From JAVWHP01 sp036639955 (GTDB lineage: Bacteria; Bacillota_I; Bacilli_A; Erysipelotrichales; Erysipelotrichaceae), in NCBI GenBank assembly GCA_036639955.1, contig JAVWHP010000007.1, positions 37,439 to 101,438 on the forward strand: DNA of 64,000 bases, read 5' to 3'. The translations under genes and the position numbers were made by a program. The first letter of the stretch is position 1. The number at the start of each line of letters is the position of its first letter. The notes below the pieces were generated by a model. It was not told the DNA's origin. It saw only the letters and a program-made list of their open reading frames with translations, and made no database searches. Positions 1 through 7,965 of the stretch are shown here, one piece after another.

Positions 1-489
1 AAATTCTTAAAAGGAAGAAGTTTTGAAATAATACCATATGGGAATACAGCACTAGCAGCTAAATATGTAAGTGAAACTAATGATAAAAGTAAAGCTGCTA
101 TTGCTAGTAAAGAAACAGCAGAATTATATGATTTAGAAATATTAGAAGAGAATATAAATACAAGTAGTGATAATACTACAAGGTTTATAGTAATTTCTAA
201 AAATAATAGTTGTAATGGAAATAGATTTAATTTATTATTTACATTGAAACATGATGCAGGTCAGTTAGCTAAAGTAATGCAAGTAATAAAAGAAAAAGGA
301 TTTAATATGGAATCTATAAAATCTAGATCATTACATAATGAACCTTGGAAATACTACTTCTATGTAGAGATAGTAGGAGAACTACAAAGCATTAATGCTA
401 AAGCATTAATAGAAGAACTGAAGGTAACATGTGAAAAGATTAAAGTATTAGGAAGTTATACATTAAATGATAAGAAAGAAGAGGATTAA
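1..489 (+). CDS. pheA: Prephenate dehydratase, C-terminal part (5' end outside window)
   Basis: The frame is open from base 1 and ends at 489; the N-terminus lies upstream. The enzyme converts prephenate to phenylpyruvate in Phe synthesis. Visible are the end of the catalytic domain (an NTALAAKYV stretch at fragment residues 15-23 and the TRF motif near 62-64, a catalytic signature of the family) and then an ACT domain from about residue 79, which normally binds Phe for feedback inhibition. The usual ESRP signature of the ACT domain reads IKSRS here. Only 2 bases separate it from the following aminotransferase, so the two are co-transcribed. Whether a chorismate mutase domain is fused at the N-terminus cannot be seen. 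Confidence 0.9.
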   Translation, partial: KFLKGRSFEIIPYGNTALAAKYVSETNDKSKAAIASKETAELYDLEILEENINTSSDNTTRFIVISKNNSCNGNRFNLLFTLKHDAGQLAKVMQVIKEKGFNMESIKSRSLHNEPWKYYFYVEIVGELQSINAKALIEELKVTCEKIKVLGSYTLNDKKEED

Positions 490-491
490 TT

Positions 492-1727
492 ATGAAATTT
501 ATTAAAAATGAAGCAAACACAACTCCTATCGTGGATACAGTATTTAGTATAGTAAGCTTAGCTACAGAAGCTATTAAAGTAAATGGAGCAGATAAAGTTG
601 TAAATGCAACTATAGGATCATTATTTAATGAAGAAGGTAAACTAGTAGCTTTAGATTCAGTATTTAATCATTTTAATGAAATAGATAATATAACTAAAGC
701 TAAATATGCAGGATCATTTACAGGAAATGCAAGCTATAGAAAACAAGTATTTGAATGGGTAAAAGGAAATGCAGATTTAAAATTAGAACACAGTGTAATA
801 GCAACACCTGGAGGAACAGGTGCTGTATCAATGACAATAGGAAATATATTAGACCCAGGAGAAACATTAGTAATACCAGAAATAGCATGGGGATCATATA
901 ATCTAATGGCAAGTGATAACCAACTAGATGTAGTTAAATACTCATTATTTAAAGAAGATAAATTTAATATGGATAGCTTTAAAGAAACATGTTTAAATGT
1001 ATTAAAGAAACAAAATAAACTATTAGTAATTATTAATGATCCATGTCATAACCCAACAGGATATTCAATGACTAAAGAAGAATGGACAGAAGTAATAGAA
1101 TTTATAAATGAATGTGGTAAAACAGCACCTTCAGTAATATTAAATGATATAGCATATATAGATTATTCTTATAATTTAAATAATACACGTAAGTATATGG
1201 AAACATTCAATAATATAAGTGATAATGTATTAATAGTAGTAGCATTTAGTACTTCTAAATCATTAACAAGCTATGGATTAAGATGTGGAGCAGCAGTTAT
1301 ATTAGCTAAAGATAAACAAACAGTAAGAGATGTAGAAATAGTATTTGAAAAAGTAGCTAGAGCTACTTGGTCAAATATAACTAATGTAGCTATGGATAAC
1401 TTTACATATGTAACAACTACTGGAATAGAAGCCTATATGAGTGAAAAGAACTACTATGTTAATCTATTAAAAGAAAGATCTGATATATTTATAAAAGAAG
1501 CTAAAGAAGCTAATTTAGAATGCTACCCATATAAAGAAGGATTCTTTGTAACAGTAAATATACAAGATAATGATTTAAGAGATAAGTACCATAGTTTATT
1601 AATGGATAACCTAATCTTTAGTGTTAAAGTAAATAAAGGAATAAGAGTAGCTATATGTTCTCTAAGTGTAGATAAATGTAAAGGATTAGCACCTAGAATG
1701 AAACAAATACTAGATACAATAAAATAA
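492..1727 (+). CDS. PLP-dependent class I aminotransferase, probably aromatic
   Basis: 411 residues, fold-type I PLP enzyme. The motif NDPCHNPTGY (near residue 180) is typical of aspartate/aromatic aminotransferases, and STSKSLTSYGLRCG holds the Schiff-base lysine (Lys256). An arginine near the end (NKGIRVAICSLS) fits the carboxylate-binding Arg of the family. The start follows GAAGAGG by a few bases and lies 2 bases after the pheA stop. Coupling to pheA suggests it aminates phenylpyruvate and/or hydroxyphenylpyruvate as the last step of Phe/Tyr synthesis; aspartate as a substrate is equally possible from motifs alone. The shared transcript ends at the hairpin at 1745-1781. Confidence 0.88.
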   Translation: MKFIKNEANTTPIVDTVFSIVSLATEAIKVNGADKVVNATIGSLFNEEGKLVALDSVFNHFNEIDNITKAKYAGSFTGNASYRKQVFEWVKGNADLKLEHSVIATPGGTGAVSMTIGNILDPGETLVIPEIAWGSYNLMASDNQLDVVKYSLFKEDKFNMDSFKETCLNVLKKQNKLLVIINDPCHNPTGYSMTKEEWTEVIEFINECGKTAPSVILNDIAYIDYSYNLNNTRKYMETFNNISDNVLIVVAFSTSKSLTSYGLRCGAAVILAKDKQTVRDVEIVFEKVARATWSNITNVAMDNFTYVTTTGIEAYMSEKNYYVNLLKERSDIFIKEAKEANLECYPYKEGFFVTVNIQDNDLRDKYHSLLMDNLIFSVKVNKGIRVAICSLSVDKCKGLAPRMKQILDTIK

Positions 1728-1744
1728 TAACCTTATAAAGTACT

Positions 1745-1781
1745 ATACCCCTGTTTCGCATTACTTTGCGAACAGGGGTAT
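1745..1781. terminator. Bidirectional terminator between aminotransferase and glycosyltransferase
   Basis: The arms at 1745-1760 and 1767-1781 are complementary over 15 pairs with one bulged T and a 6-base loop, followed by TTTTATT. It lies between convergent genes and probably serves both. Confidence 0.85.
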
Positions 1782-1785
1782 TTTA

Positions 1786-2736
1786 TTAACCTTTAATAAT
1801 TTTCTTAACTTTAAATATTAATTTAGATATAGAACAAAGACCACGATAATTCAATAAAGCAATCTTACGTCTATTCTCAGGTAATTCTAAATAAGCAGGA
1901 TTAATCTTTAAATTACCAATATGTAATTTAACATAATCAAGAAGCTGTTTAAGAACAACTTTACGATCAGAACTATGCTGTAAACAAACACGATTAATTG
2001 TAGTAATAAGAACATGTTCAATAATTATATAATCAAAAACTTTAACATGTCTTTCATAATAATTATTACTCTTAGCAAAAGAAATAAGATTATCAATAAC
2101 ATAAAGCATATCTAAATTCTTAGAAGAATTATTATTATTCATAGTACTAACTTCACGACAATGACAATGATAAAAACCACTATTAATACATACTATATTA
2201 TCAGTAAGAATTAAAGCCTTAGTAGTAAAGTTAAAATCTTCATACCATCTACCAATAGGAAATTCAATATTATTAACTAAACTACGTTTAAATAATTTAT
2301 TACAAGCACTAGGAGTAACCTTAAACTTATCTGTAAAGACACTACTATTATGATATATAGTTTTATTAGGATAATGATCAACCATATCACATATAACTAA
2401 ATCAGAACTAGTAGATATAGCTTTATTATACATAACTTCATACATAGATTTATCAATCCAGTCATCACTATCAACAAAACCTAAAAATTCACCAGTAGCA
2501 TACTTTAAAGCAAGATTACGAGCACTAGCTTGACCACCATTAGATTGTTTATAAATATGTAAAACCTTAGGATATAAATCTCTATATCTTTCTAAAATAC
2601 TAAAAGAACTATCAGTAGAACCATCATCTACTGCTATAACTTCAATATCTTTTAATGTTTGATTACATACTGAATCTAAACATTGTTCTAAATATGATTC
2701 ACAGTTATAAACTGGAATAATAATACTTATTTTCAT
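1786..2736 (-). CDS. Family 2 glycosyltransferase (GT-A fold)
   Basis: 316 residues. The N-terminus IIIPVYNCESYLEQCLDSV is the standard GT2 opening; VDDGSTD (about residues 37-43) and VDSDDWID (about 89-96) are the nucleotide-sugar and metal-binding motifs, and GGQASARNLAL lies between them. It probably transfers a sugar to a cell-envelope glycan at the cytoplasmic face. There is no membrane segment, only a basic tail (FKVKKIIKG) that could lie on the membrane. The start is preceded by GGTG at 5-base spacing. The gene is divergent from the sulfotransferase-like gene across a 112-bp AT-rich intergenic region; there is no wider capsule cluster in the window. Confidence 0.88.
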   Translation of the reverse strand: MKISIIIPVYNCESYLEQCLDSVCNQTLKDIEVIAVDDGSTDSSFSILERYRDLYPKVLHIYKQSNGGQASARNLALKYATGEFLGFVDSDDWIDKSMYEVMYNKAISTSSDLVICDMVDHYPNKTIYHNSSVFTDKFKVTPSACNKLFKRSLVNNIEFPIGRWYEDFNFTTKALILTDNIVCINSGFYHCHCREVSTMNNNNSSKNLDMLYVIDNLISFAKSNNYYERHVKVFDYIIIEHVLITTINRVCLQHSSDRKVVLKQLLDYVKLHIGNLKINPAYLELPENRRKIALLNYRGLCSISKLIFKVKKIIKG

Positions 2737-2848
2737 TTAATCACCGTCACAATTATAACTTATGATAAAAGTTAATGCAATACTATAAAAATATATAAAT
2801 ATAATGTATACTATTAAAGTAATAAAGAAATAGTGAGAGGTAATAAAT

Positions 2849-3898
2849 ATGAATAAAATTATAGTACCAACTGGCTATATGGGAAGTGGTTCATCTGCTT
2901 TTACATCTATAGTAGATGAATATAAAGATTATAAAGCATTAAATGATAAATTTGAATATGTCTTTTTACACTGTCCTAATGGTTTATTTGATTTAGAAGA
3001 TAAATTACTTAGTGGTAATGCTCATTTAAAGAGTGATGAAGCTTTACATAGCTTTTATAATACTATGAAAGACTTATATGATAAGAAATATTACTGGGTA
3101 GGTAATTATAATAAGAATATAAGTAATAACTTTATGAAATATATAGATGAGTTTATGAATACTATAATAGATTTTAAAGCTAATAATCAATATTGGTATA
3201 TACAAGAAAATACTAATATTAGAATGGGTATAAAATTAGCTTTTAATAAAATAATAAAGGCTATTACTTTTAATAGAGTTAAGCTTAGTAAGCCTTTATT
3301 ATATAATGATATATGGATATCTTATACTACTAAAGAAAACTTTTATAGTGCTGCTAAGAAGCTTATAAATCATGTATTAGTTGATTTGGGTTCTAATGAT
3401 AGTAATGTTATATTAGATCAGTTGTTATTGCCTTATAATATGCATAGAATTGATAATTATTTTGATGATAATCTTAGGTGTTTAATTATTGATCGTGATC
3501 CTAGGGATGTGTTTATTATGAATAAGTATATATGGTGTAATCAAAATGAGTCTGTTCCTTTTCCTTTAGATGCTAAGAGTTTTAGTGCTTTTTATAGGGG
3601 AATGCGTAATGTAGAAAAGAATAGTGATTCTAAGTGTATATTAAGGTTACACTTTGAGGATGCTATATATAATTATGAAGATACATTAACTACCTTAGAA
3701 TCTTTTATATGTTGTTCTAAAGAACAACATATAAAGAAGGGTCTTAGTTTTAATCCTAATATTTCTATTAATAATACTCAGTTATTCTTAGCTGATTATG
3801 CTACTAAAGAAGAGATAAAGATTATTGAAGAAGAACTTAGTGAGTACTTATATAACTTTCCTTATGAAAGAAAACCAGAAACAAGTAAATCATTCTAA
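2849..3898 (+). CDS. Sulfotransferase-like P-loop protein
   Basis: 349 residues. The N-terminus has a P-loop-like PTGYMGSGSSA (residues 7-17), and the middle has a DRDPRDVF motif (about 214-221), which matches the phosphate-binding RDPRD region of sulfotransferase-fold proteins. Such proteins often sit near surface-polysaccharide genes, and this one is divergent from a GT2 gene. GAGAGG at 8-base spacing supports the start. Substrate unknown; it may not use PAPS. Codon use drifts from A-ending to T-ending along the gene. The final part (from 3729) is repeated at 5871-6022 downstream of the RES gene, so this locus was rearranged. Confidence 0.6.
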   Translation: MNKIIVPTGYMGSGSSAFTSIVDEYKDYKALNDKFEYVFLHCPNGLFDLEDKLLSGNAHLKSDEALHSFYNTMKDLYDKKYYWVGNYNKNISNNFMKYIDEFMNTIIDFKANNQYWYIQENTNIRMGIKLAFNKIIKAITFNRVKLSKPLLYNDIWISYTTKENFYSAAKKLINHVLVDLGSNDSNVILDQLLLPYNMHRIDNYFDDNLRCLIIDRDPRDVFIMNKYIWCNQNESVPFPLDAKSFSAFYRGMRNVEKNSDSKCILRLHFEDAIYNYEDTLTTLESFICCSKEQHIKKGLSFNPNISINNTQLFLADYATKEEIKIIEEELSEYLYNFPYERKPETSKSF

Positions 3899-3919
3899 TG
3901 CGTAAATTATTAATTTATT

Positions 3920-3955
3920 ATATTATGGTACATGCCTAAAAAATGACCATAATAT
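3920..3955 (+). other. Hairpin upstream of the RES gene
   Basis: Perfect 10-bp inverted repeat (ATATTATGGT at 3920-3929 with ACCATAATAT at 3946-3955, 16-base spacer), with weaker pairing outside. No T-run follows, so it is a poor intrinsic terminator. It could be an operator or mRNA leader hairpin of the RES gene. Confidence 0.5.
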
Positions 3956-4032
3956 TATGTTTGGAAGTTGTTTAAAGAAGTTATGTTTTAGTAGCGAAAA
4001 AATTAGTGTTTAAAACGAATGGAGGAATTTGT

Positions 4033-5814
4033 GTGTTGTCAGACATAAATAAATTACTGGAAAGTATAGCGTTACCGAAGAAATATTTTGAAAATGATTT
4101 TTGTTTTGCAGATAAATTCAAAGAAGAAGCTGACAATTTTAGTAATCTTCTAAAAGGTACAATTCGAAACCTGAATAGTGAAGATGAAAATAGTGTAAAA
4201 AGTTTAACCCTAATAATTCCTATGGTAGATGATAATATCAAATCTATCAATGAAGTGATAGAGTTTTTTGAATCTTTAGATAGTTCAAAAGCTCAATGTG
4301 AGTTTGATACATTAATGAATAGAATGAAAGATGATTTGTTTATAGCGTCGTTTTATGATAGAAATATAAAAATAAATAATGGTGATAATTATTTGAATAG
4401 TATTCATCATGAGTGCGGTGGAAGATACTTTCGAGTCAGGTCTTTCAGTGATGAGTCAGTCGATAACCTTAATAATGCAGATGAGTTGTTTCATATTCCA
4501 TATTCGAAAAGATCACTCTGCAGTAACGAGAGATTTAGTTTAGCTGGATTTCCAAGTCTATATTTATCAACCTCTCTTCCTTTAGCTTGGCAAGAGTGTG
4601 GCTATCCAGAAAATTACTATTATTCTGAATATCAGTACATCAATATTATGGAAGGTGAGGAAGAACCATGCAATCAAGAGACAAGAATTCTCGCTCTATA
4701 TTCACCGGATGAAATTCATTCCTCATTGAGAACATCAATGAACCAAAAAAGTGAAATTTGGTTGAAAATCGTTTCTAGATACCTGAAGAATTATCCATTA
4801 ATTTTAGCGTGTTCCTTTGTAAATCAAAGTGCTAAATCTCCATTTAAACAAGAATACATTGTTTCCCATTTACTTATGCAGTGGGTACATCGTAATATTA
4901 CAACGGTACAAGGAATTTCATATTTTTCTTGCATTGATAAAGCGTCATCTACGCAAAATTGGAGTGGTTATAATATAGTAATGCCTGCGGTTAGGCCATA
5001 TGTTGAAAATGAATACAGTAGTATTCTTAAAAAGAATTTTAATTGGACAATGCCAAAAAAAAATATAGCCTACAAAAATATTGAATCGCAATTAAATATT
5101 GATAGAAGATATAACTATAGGCTTTCAGAAGATATTAGTGTTACATTAAAAAAGCATGAATTTTCGATAGAACAACGAGACATTTTAAAGGGAATCTCAG
5201 ATATTTGTGTTTATTTAAATTTGTTGCTTGATTATTTTCATCCATCAAATATGAATTTACATGCATTAGAATCAATCAAGACAAATTGTAAATATGTATA
5301 CGAATTATATAAAAAAGAAAAAGACAGAAAAGATAAAGATGGAAGTAATGAAAATACCACTGAGTCGTTAAGTAAATATGAAGGAATATTTGAACAATTC
5401 ACTGGCAAACAAAACGATAATAACGGGATAGATGAAATAGTGGAAAGATATATAAATTTATGCTGGAATTTTTTACCTGAACATTCTCATGTTCAAGTGT
5501 ATTATTTGAATCATTCTGAAATCCAAGAGCAAATAGAGAAGTATAAAAACGATCATATTTTATATTATACAAATAAATTAGATAGTTCTAATTCGATATA
5601 TGAGGTATTATCTCAAATTGCCAATGAATGCGAAATTTCAATTGGAACTTTATGTGATAATTCAGGAGGTGAAATTAATGAAGAATTGATAAGAAAGAAT
5701 CCTGAAATAATAAAAACACCAATTATAATAAAATATAATGAAATTAATATCAATTCTTCTGATGAAGTAAAAAGTTGTGAACTTTTAAGTGTGGGGGGGG
5801 AGGAATTTCATTAA
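4033..5814 (+). CDS. RES-domain protein (candidate NAD-degrading effector)
   Basis: 593 residues from GTG 4033, chosen because GGAGG lies 7 bases upstream (a GTG at 4006 lacks a site). RES signatures in order: GGRYFRVRSF (about 129-138), FHIPYSKR (about 153-160), ERFSLAGFPSLYLSTSLPLAWQEC (about 166-189, split here as ERFSLAGFP and SLYLSTSLPLAWQEC), EYIVSHLLMQWV (about 274-285) and YNIVMPAV (about 313-320). RES proteins related to MbcT and ParT degrade or transfer from NAD+. The N-terminal ~125 residues and the C-terminal ~250 residues (helical, charged, KKEKDRKDKDG) are extra. No Xre-type antitoxin lies beside it. It sits between repeated ends of a neighbour gene and has a less AT-biased codon use than its surroundings, which suggests acquisition. 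A G8 run lies seven codons before the stop. Confidence 0.72.
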   Translation: MLSDINKLLESIALPKKYFENDFCFADKFKEEADNFSNLLKGTIRNLNSEDENSVKSLTLIIPMVDDNIKSINEVIEFFESLDSSKAQCEFDTLMNRMKDDLFIASFYDRNIKINNGDNYLNSIHHECGGRYFRVRSFSDESVDNLNNADELFHIPYSKRSLCSNERFSLAGFPSLYLSTSLPLAWQECGYPENYYYSEYQYINIMEGEEEPCNQETRILALYSPDEIHSSLRTSMNQKSEIWLKIVSRYLKNYPLILACSFVNQSAKSPFKQEYIVSHLLMQWVHRNITTVQGISYFSCIDKASSTQNWSGYNIVMPAVRPYVENEYSSILKKNFNWTMPKKNIAYKNIESQLNIDRRYNYRLSEDISVTLKKHEFSIEQRDILKGISDICVYLNLLLDYFHPSNMNLHALESIKTNCKYVYELYKKEKDRKDKDGSNENTTESLSKYEGIFEQFTGKQNDNNGIDEIVERYINLCWNFLPEHSHVQVYYLNHSEIQEQIEKYKNDHILYYTNKLDSSNSIYEVLSQIANECEISIGTLCDNSGGEINEELIRKNPEIIKTPIIIKYNEININSSDEVKSCELLSVGGEEFH

Positions 5815-5870
5815 TAAATATTATGGTTATTAAATAGTACGATTTAGAGATTTAGATTAACTTTGTAATA

Positions 5871-6022
5871 TATAAAGGGTCTTAGTTTTGATACTAATAC
5901 TCAATTATTCTTAGCTGATTATGCTACTAAAGAAGAGATAAAGATTATTGAAGAAGAACTTAGTGAGTACTTATATAACTTTCCTTATGAAAGAAAACCA
6001 GAAACAAGTAAATCATTCTAAT
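5871..6022 (+). pseudogene. Displaced 3'-end copy of the sulfotransferase-like gene
   Basis: This block matches the end of the gene at 2849-3898 (bases 3729-3898). The last ~118 bases before the stop are identical; further upstream it lacks one codon and a 5-codon block and has a few substitutions, all keeping the frame. The frame is closed just upstream by a TAA at 5867-5869 and there is no start. The in-frame differences suggest that it came from a diverged paralogue or allele rather than from a simple recent duplication. It is followed directly by a terminator, probably the original end of the locus. Confidence 0.85.
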
Positions 6023-6027
6023 AAAAA

Positions 6028-6051
6028 ACCAGCACAATTAAGTGCTGGTTA
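6028..6051. terminator. Terminator between the displaced gene end and the GNAT gene
   Basis: 9-bp perfect arms (AACCAGCAC and GTGCTGGTT) with a 6-base loop. An A-run precedes it and T-rich sequence follows, so it can work in both directions between convergent genes. Confidence 0.85.
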
Positions 6052-6068
6052 TCTTTATATAATAAGAG

Positions 6069-6572
6069 TTATTTTAATAGACCATAGATACATTTATCTA
6101 GGTATTTACCATCTTTAAAGATTGCTTTACGCATAGTGCCTTCCCAAACAAAGCCTGCGTTTTGAAGAGCAACACGAGAAGCTGTGTTATGTTCGAAAAC
6201 ATCAGCATCAATTCTAATAATATCAAACTTCTTAAAAGCTAAAGCAGAAACTTGTTTAATAGCTTCTGTCATATAACCCTTATTCCAGTATTTCTTACCT
6301 AACCAGAAACCGATCTCTCCACTCTTAGTATTGTGTTCATCAATTAATGAAACACTAATACTACCAACAGCCTTACCATCAATCTCAATAGCATACATTA
6401 AGATAAAATTCTTATCAGCCTGAGCAGCAAGAGCTATAAAGAATTCAGCATCCTTCTTAGTATAAGGATTAGGAAATACATCCCTTAAGTTAGCAGCAAT
6501 TTCAGCATTGTTAGCAACCTTTGCTAAACTAGCAACATCATCCTGTTGCCATTCTCTAATTTTAATATCCAT
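6069..6572 (-). CDS. GNAT family N-acetyltransferase (RimJ/RimL type)
   Basis: 167 residues. Features of the RimJ/RimL branch: an N-terminal IREWQQDDVASLAKVANN, a central GEIGFWLGKKYWNKGYMTEAI (FWLGKKYWNKGYMTEAI is the acetyl-CoA pyrophosphate-binding region) and a C-terminal FEHNTASRVALQNAGFVWEG motif. The family acetylates ribosomal proteins, free amino acids or other small amines using acetyl-CoA; the substrate is unknown. GGAGG lies upstream of the ATG. It is monocistronic, ending at the shared terminator at 6028-6051. Confidence 0.88.
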   Translation of the reverse strand: MDIKIREWQQDDVASLAKVANNAEIAANLRDVFPNPYTKKDAEFFIALAAQADKNFILMYAIEIDGKAVGSISVSLIDEHNTKSGEIGFWLGKKYWNKGYMTEAIKQVSALAFKKFDIIRIDADVFEHNTASRVALQNAGFVWEGTMRKAIFKDGKYLDKCIYGLLK

Positions 6573-6692
6573 TTTTAGTCCTCCTATAAATCATAAAAGA
6601 TTTGATAACTTCATTATACACTATTTATATAAGATTGACATATGATTTATAACATTCACTAGCCTTTTTTTACTATAATATAATTTTATACG

Positions 6693-7313
6693 TTAATCTA
6701 CCTTAGAGGATCTCTTTTTATAAAAGAATAAGATAACAAGAATAATAAATATAATAATAAATAATAATAAAACTAAAGAAGAATAATTAGAAATAACAGT
6801 AACAATACTATCCCAAGAAGAACCAGCATAATCACCAAGTAAAACTAAAACAGTATTCCAAATTAAACTACCTAAAGAAGTTAAAATTATAAAAGGAAGA
6901 AAAGCCATCTTAGCCATACCAGCAGGAATAGAAATTAAAGATCTAACTATAGGAACAAACCTACAAAGAAACACAGTTAAACGACCATGCTTATTAAACA
7001 TATAAAAAGCCTTATCAATATTAGACTGTTTTAAACCTAAATATTTAGCAACCTTAGTAGTAAGAAACTTAGATAATCTTTCTTTAGTTAATAAACTACC
7101 AACATAATATAAGAATATAGCGCCCAAAATAGAACCTAAAGTAGCAACTATAATTACAGGTATAATCTCCATACTAGTAAAAGAACACATGAACCCTCCA
7201 AAACAAAGTATGACCTCACTAGGAATTGGTGGAAAAATATTTTCAATAGCTATAAGTAATAATACACTTAAATAGCCATAGTTATTCATTAAATCAGTTA
7301 TTAAATTTGTCAT
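6693..7313 (-). CDS. DedA family membrane protein (VTT domain)
   Basis: 206 residues with several hydrophobic segments. IENIFPPIPSEVIL (about residues 22-35) and GRLTVFLCRFVPIVRSLISIPAGM (FLCRFVPIVRSLISIPAGM, about 111-130) are the two DedA signatures, with the conserved acidic/proline turn and the arginines of the re-entrant helices. DedA proteins include undecaprenyl-phosphate flippases that recycle the lipid carrier for wall glycans; that role fits but is inferred. GAGGTG precedes the start. A basic C-terminus (KKRSSK) lies in the cytoplasm. The gene stands alone between the GNAT gene and the proBA region. Confidence 0.88.
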   Translation of the reverse strand: MTNLITDLMNNYGYLSVLLLIAIENIFPPIPSEVILCFGGFMCSFTSMEIIPVIIVATLGSILGAIFLYYVGSLLTKERLSKFLTTKVAKYLGLKQSNIDKAFYMFNKHGRLTVFLCRFVPIVRSLISIPAGMAKMAFLPFIILTSLGSLIWNTVLVLLGDYAGSSWDSIVTVISNYSSLVLLLFIIIFIILVILFFYKKRSSKVD

Positions 7314-7429
7314 AGTTCACCTCATAAGTATTTTAACCTAAAAAAAAAGTAGTTTTGTTTAGATTGTGTTAAGTTTAAAAAGGATAAAGATATGGAAGAG
7401 ATATTGCTATATATACTAACGTATTAAAA

Positions 7430-7468
7430 AACCTCAAATGAGCCTAAAATTAGGGAGTATTTGAGGTT
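7430..7468 (-). terminator. Terminator of the proBA operon
   Basis: 10-bp arms (AACCTCAAAT / ATTTGAGGTT) enclose a second short stem (CCTAA/TTAGG). On the minus strand the stem is followed by a T-run, placing it after the gene at 7486. Confidence 0.85.
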
Positions 7469-7485
7469 TTATAATAGATTAGGTG

Positions 7486-7965
7486 TTAAAGATCTATAGT
7501 ATTATTGAATTCTATATTATAGAAAGTTTTATTAATAAGGCTTATAAGTTTATAGTAATATTTATGTTTAATATATAGAGTATATGTTGTTAAATCATTA
7601 GAAGTAACAATAAGTTCTAAGTTATTTTTATATTTATTTAATTGGATACTCTTTACATTCTTATATTTTAGTTCTCCTTGTATAGTATATAGTTTAGATT
7701 GAGTTAAACCATATTGGTTATTAGATACTAAGATTATATCAACTATAAGAATGATTAGAGTAATAGCATTAAATGCACTATTATGAGAAAAATTAGGTTG
7801 AACATAAGTTAATAGTACTACTAAAAAGATAGAAGTAAAGAAAAAATAAGAAAGTCTAGCCGGTATGTTTTTAGCTTGAATTAGAATTGAACGACTTGTT
7901 GGTTGATAAATAAATAACATTACTAATAAAGGAATGATAGACATTATAAAAGCTATGGTTTCCAT
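7486..7965 (-). CDS. Membrane protein of unknown function, third gene of the proBA operon
   Basis: 159 residues, not recognised. Three hydrophobic segments (about 3-20, 40-58 and 66-82) are followed by a soluble C-terminal half of alternating strands (for example ELKYKNVKSIQLNKYKNN and LELIVTSNDLTTYTLYIK), which looks like a small PH-like or YcxB-like domain. Its ATG overlaps the proA stop by one base (TAATG), so it is translationally coupled to proA. A job in proline synthesis does not follow from this. Confidence 0.75.
   Translation of the reverse strand: METIAFIMSIIPLLVMLFIYQPTSRSILIQAKNIPARLSYFFFTSIFLVVLLTYVQPNFSHNSAFNAITLIILIVDIILVSNNQYGLTQSKLYTIQGELKYKNVKSIQLNKYKNNLELIVTSNDLTTYTLYIKHKYYYKLISLINKTFYNIEFNNTIDL

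Noticed and set aside
718..912. Minus-strand ORF of 64 residues and many similar leucine-rich reverse-strand ORFs (for example 13146-13394, 13604-13870, 57046-57318)
   Set aside because: They lie fully inside clear genes on the other strand, have composition expected of reversed codons and lack ribosome binding sites.
3981..4250. Minus-strand ORF of 89 residues at the start of the RES gene, considered as an antitoxin
   Set aside because: It overlaps the RES coding start on the opposite strand, shows no helix-turn-helix or antitoxin motif and has serine/leucine-rich shadow composition.
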